Below are positions 54,894-56,960 of a DNA stretch of 56,960 bases, piece after piece. Position 1 is the first letter of the stretch. Every line of letters starts with the position of its first letter. The translations under genes were made by a program, and so were the position numbers. Below the pieces are notes generated by a model that did not search any database, was not told the origin of the DNA, and saw nothing but the letters and a program-made list of their open reading frames with translations. Source of the stretch: Alicyclobacillus shizuokensis NBRC 103103 (GTDB lineage: Bacteria; Bacillota; Bacilli; Alicyclobacillales; Alicyclobacillaceae). The DNA lies in NCBI RefSeq assembly GCF_001552255.1, contig NZ_BCQV01000033.1:1-56960 (forward strand). Direction: 5' to 3'.

Positions 54894-55925
54894 TCAGTAA
54901 ATATATACCCTTTCCCCAGTTCGTGCCGATTGGTATATAGCCAGAATGACTTTTAGGACGTGGAGAGATTCCTCGCCATTCACGAGAGGTTCTCTATCCT
55001 CTTGAATGGCAGCAATCATGTCAGCCAGCTGACGGCCATGCGCATGGCCTTCCTCCTCGACATAATTGGGTGCACAGTTGGTCCCGCCTTCGCCGAACAT
55101 CGGATCCGGGTGTCCCGGCTGGCGATAGTATAGATTCCTGAGAGTGTGGTTCTGGATAACCGCGCTGCCTAGTTCACCAATGATCTCTAGCCTCGTGTCG
55201 AGTCCCGGGTAGGCGCTTGTGGTGGCACTGATGGTTCCGACGGCACCGTTCTTGAAGACAAGTGCCACAGCCGCAGTATCCTCGACCTCAATTCCCTTGT
55301 GTGTAAACGTTCCTGTGTGCGCAAAAACACTCTCTATCGGCCCCATGATGTATTGCATGATGTCAATGGTGTGGAGGGCTTGAATCATCAACACTCCGCC
55401 ACCATCCATTGCCCAGGTTCCAGCCCCACGGCTTCTATCGTAATAAGACTGACCACGGAACCAGTGGACAGTCGCCTGAGCAAGCACTGGCTTGCCGAAT
55501 CTGCCGTTAACCATATCTTCTTTCACACGCATCGTGGATAGATCAAATCTATGCTGGGAAATGACCGCCAGCTTGACGCCTGCGGCCCGACAAGCGGCAA
55601 TGGCCTGCTGCGCCTTTTCAAGCGTGACATCTAAGGGTTTTTCAACAATGACGTGTTTTCCCGCTTTCGCAGCAGACATCGCAATGTCAGCGTGCGTCCC
55701 GCTCGGGGTTAAAATGCAGACAACGTCTATATCCGCACGATCGAATAGTCGACTATAGTCGGTAAACCAGTCTACATCGACCTTGTTAGCTATAGTTCTA
55801 GCCCTGTCGCCATTCACATCACAAACGGCTACCAGGTTTGCGTTGTCCAAGTGCTTGATTAGATCCAGATAGATTCGGCTGATCCCTCCACACCCAATGA
55901 TTGCAAACGATATAGCCTTCTTCAT
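54894..55925 (-). CDS. Gfo/Idh/MocA-family oxidoreductase
   Basis: A 343-aa NAD(P)-dependent dehydrogenase. The N-terminal Rossmann fold (FAIIGCGGISRIYLDLI) is followed by VCILTPSGTHADIAMSAAKAGKHVIVEKPLDV, whose EKP motif holds the catalytic Lys. The C-terminal half has GGGVLMIQALHTIDIMQYIMG with the active-site His. Members oxidise sugars, inositols or sugar-derived dehydro-compounds; the rhamnose-transport context suggests a rhamnoside or an oligosaccharide residue (inference). Base use is A+T-richer than the left of the window. It is followed by rhaM and preceded by the permease gene (31 bp). Confidence 0.92.
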   Translation of the reverse strand: MKKAISFAIIGCGGISRIYLDLIKHLDNANLVAVCDVNGDRARTIANKVDVDWFTDYSRLFDRADIDVVCILTPSGTHADIAMSAAKAGKHVIVEKPLDVTLEKAQQAIAACRAAGVKLAVISQHRFDLSTMRVKEDMVNGRFGKPVLAQATVHWFRGQSYYDRSRGAGTWAMDGGGVLMIQALHTIDIMQYIMGPIESVFAHTGTFTHKGIEVEDTAAVALVFKNGAVGTISATTSAYPGLDTRLEIIGELGSAVIQNHTLRNLYYRQPGHPDPMFGEGGTNCAPNYVEEEGHAHGRQLADMIAAIQEDREPLVNGEESLHVLKVILAIYQSARTGERVYIY

Positions 55926-55956
55926 GCAACCATATCCTCCCCTAGTATTTCCGCTA

Positions 55957-56796
55957 TTACGCCTTAAGCCCTTGTGTTGCGATTCCCTTTACCAAGTACT
56001 TCTGAAACACCACAAAAATAATTAACACAGGAATAATAGAGAGCATAGACATGGCAAACATCTGCCCCCACTCACTCTGACCTGTATTGTCGAGGAACAG
56101 GTTCAATCCAATAGGAACCGTGAACAGATGAGGATCAGTCAGATATATTAACTGGGTAAAGAAGTCTCCCCATGTCCAATAAAAGGCAAATATCGATATC
56201 GTTATCAATGCAGGTCTGGCCAGCGGGAGAATAATGGACACAAACATCCGAAACAAGCTACAGCCGTCAATTGCAGCAGCTTCGTCCAGATCCCTTGGGA
56301 TTCCACGTATGAACTGAACCATTAGGTAAATAAAGAACGGCGTTGTGCCCAGAAAACTGGGCAATGTTAGAGGTATAAATGTATTCACCCATCCTATTTT
56401 ATGGAAAATTATATATTGAGGAATCAGAGTAATTTGTACGGGAAGCATCATTGTACCTAACATGAACCCGAATAAGAAGTTTTTCAGCCGGAATTGAAGT
56501 CTGGCGAAGGCAAATCCAGTTAGCGAGGCACTAAAAAGACTGCCTAGTACTACGATGACCGCGATAACTGTGGAGTGAACAAAGTAGGTGCCAAAACTAA
56601 TTCCATCATGCCCTACCCATCCGTTGATATAGTTCTGAAGAGTCCAACTTGCAGGAAGTAGCGAGGTAGTTGAGAAGATTTGCCTCGCAGGCTTGAATGA
56701 CGCAAAGAACATCCACAATATCGGGTACACCATCAAGAAACTCCCGATGATGAGCAACACATGGGTGATACACGATTGGACAAATGGCCTCTTCAT
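55957..56796 (-). CDS. Carbohydrate ABC transporter permease, MalG/GanQ family
   Basis: A 279-aa inner-membrane permease with six helices. The coupling loop EAAAIDGCSLFRMFVSIILPLARPAL is the EAA motif that contacts the ATPase. The N-terminus FLMVYPILWMFFASFKP and the late PLGLNLF-like segment (VPIGLNLFLDN) are typical of family-1 sugar importers. It starts 12 bp after the preceding permease gene behind GAGGGAG. The ATPase is not in the window; such systems often share a general one (MsmX). The cargo is probably rhamnose or a rhamnose-containing oligosaccharide, given its operon. Confidence 0.94.
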   Translation of the reverse strand: MKRPFVQSCITHVLLIIGSFLMVYPILWMFFASFKPARQIFSTTSLLPASWTLQNYINGWVGHDGISFGTYFVHSTVIAVIVVLGSLFSASLTGFAFARLQFRLKNFLFGFMLGTMMLPVQITLIPQYIIFHKIGWVNTFIPLTLPSFLGTTPFFIYLMVQFIRGIPRDLDEAAAIDGCSLFRMFVSIILPLARPALITISIFAFYWTWGDFFTQLIYLTDPHLFTVPIGLNLFLDNTGQSEWGQMFAMSMLSIIPVLIIFVVFQKYLVKGIATQGLKA

Positions 56797-56808
56797 TGTT
56801 TCACTCCC

Positions 56809-56960
56809 TCAATCCTCATAATGAACCCAATACCTGGATGTCAAGAACAGTAAAGCTGAGCACACGGCAATGATAAGAAGCAGCACAACAGCAAGAGCAG
56901 CCGCATATCCCATATGAAAATATGTAAATCCTTGATTGTAGAGATAAAGAACATAAAGTA
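56809..56960 (-). CDS. Carbohydrate ABC transporter permease, MalF family (C-terminal end only)
   Basis: The last 49 codons of a permease gene whose beginning lies beyond the window (frame from 56958). YVLYLYNQGF, then THFHMGYAAA-like TYFHMGYAAALAVVL, a final membrane helix, and LFLTSRYWVHYED before the stop match the C-terminus of MalF/UgpA-type permeases, which pair with the MalG-type protein just downstream. Confidence 0.85.
   Translation of the reverse strand, partial: LYVLYLYNQGFTYFHMGYAAALAVVLLLIIAVCSALLFLTSRYWVHYED

Overview
The window looks like chromosome from a spore-forming, GC-rich member of the Bacillota, probably an Alicyclobacillus-type organism. This is inferred from gene content and GC level; no 16S or other marker gene is present. 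Pointers include a SleL/YaaH-type LysM-GH18 spore lytic enzyme, a DarB/CbpB CBS protein, an AbrB regulator, a KinB-like membrane kinase, a LipL-type octanoyltransferase, a guanine riboswitch ahead of xpt, and strong AGGAGG ribosome sites with many GTG/TTG starts. I see no rRNA, tRNA, CRISPR array or intact insertion sequence.

Layout. 1-3.1 kb: a family-5 solute-binding lipoprotein behind a LacI-type repressor, with two matching LacI-like operators. 3.3-8.8 kb: DarB-like CBS protein, spermidine synthase, SleL-like enzyme and two membrane proteins of unknown role. 8.9-12.5 kb: a heterodimeric ABC exporter of the YheI/YheH type, whose first subunit seems to start at an ATC codon. 12.7-16.4 kb: glucose-6-phosphate isomerase, an NhaC-type antiporter and a small anchored protein. 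16.5-24.4 kb: a complete Opp/Dpp importer (oppB-C-D-F) flanked by two paralogous binding lipoproteins. 24.8-28.6 kb: a two-component system, a LipL-like transferase and a LysM-NlpC/P60 endopeptidase. 28.9-36.6 kb: a LysR regulator divergent from an unusual adenylosuccinate synthetase, a KinB-like kinase, a glyoxalase-fold protein, an MltG-like orphan, AbrB and a PfkB sugar kinase.

36.9-44.8 kb is the most notable block. moaA-mocA face a five-gene coxSLMDE operon. The large subunit carries AYRGAGR, the form II motif, and gene order S-L-M also fits form II, so this is a molybdenum hydroxylase whose substrate cannot be assumed to be CO. The molybdenum cofactor genes and the enzyme converge on a shared terminator.

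44.9-48.2 kb: an Uma2-family protein, then purine salvage. A guanine-class riboswitch, a strong terminator and xpt are followed by pbuX, which is split by a one-base deletion. 48.3-57 kb: L-rhamnose catabolism read leftward from beyond the window edge: sugar ABC permeases (one cut by the edge), a Gfo/Idh/MocA oxidoreductase, mutarotase rhaM, then a gap of about 620 bp, then rhamnose isomerase, rhamnulokinase, a bifunctional rhamnulose-1-phosphate aldolase/lactaldehyde dehydrogenase, and a DeoR repressor. The segment from about 54 kb rightward is visibly richer in A+T than the rest.

I found no clearly new system. The best leads are the form II cox/mocA/moaA block, the LysR-linked PurA variant, the paired LacI operators, the ATC-start exporter subunit and the uncharacterised MltG-like protein.
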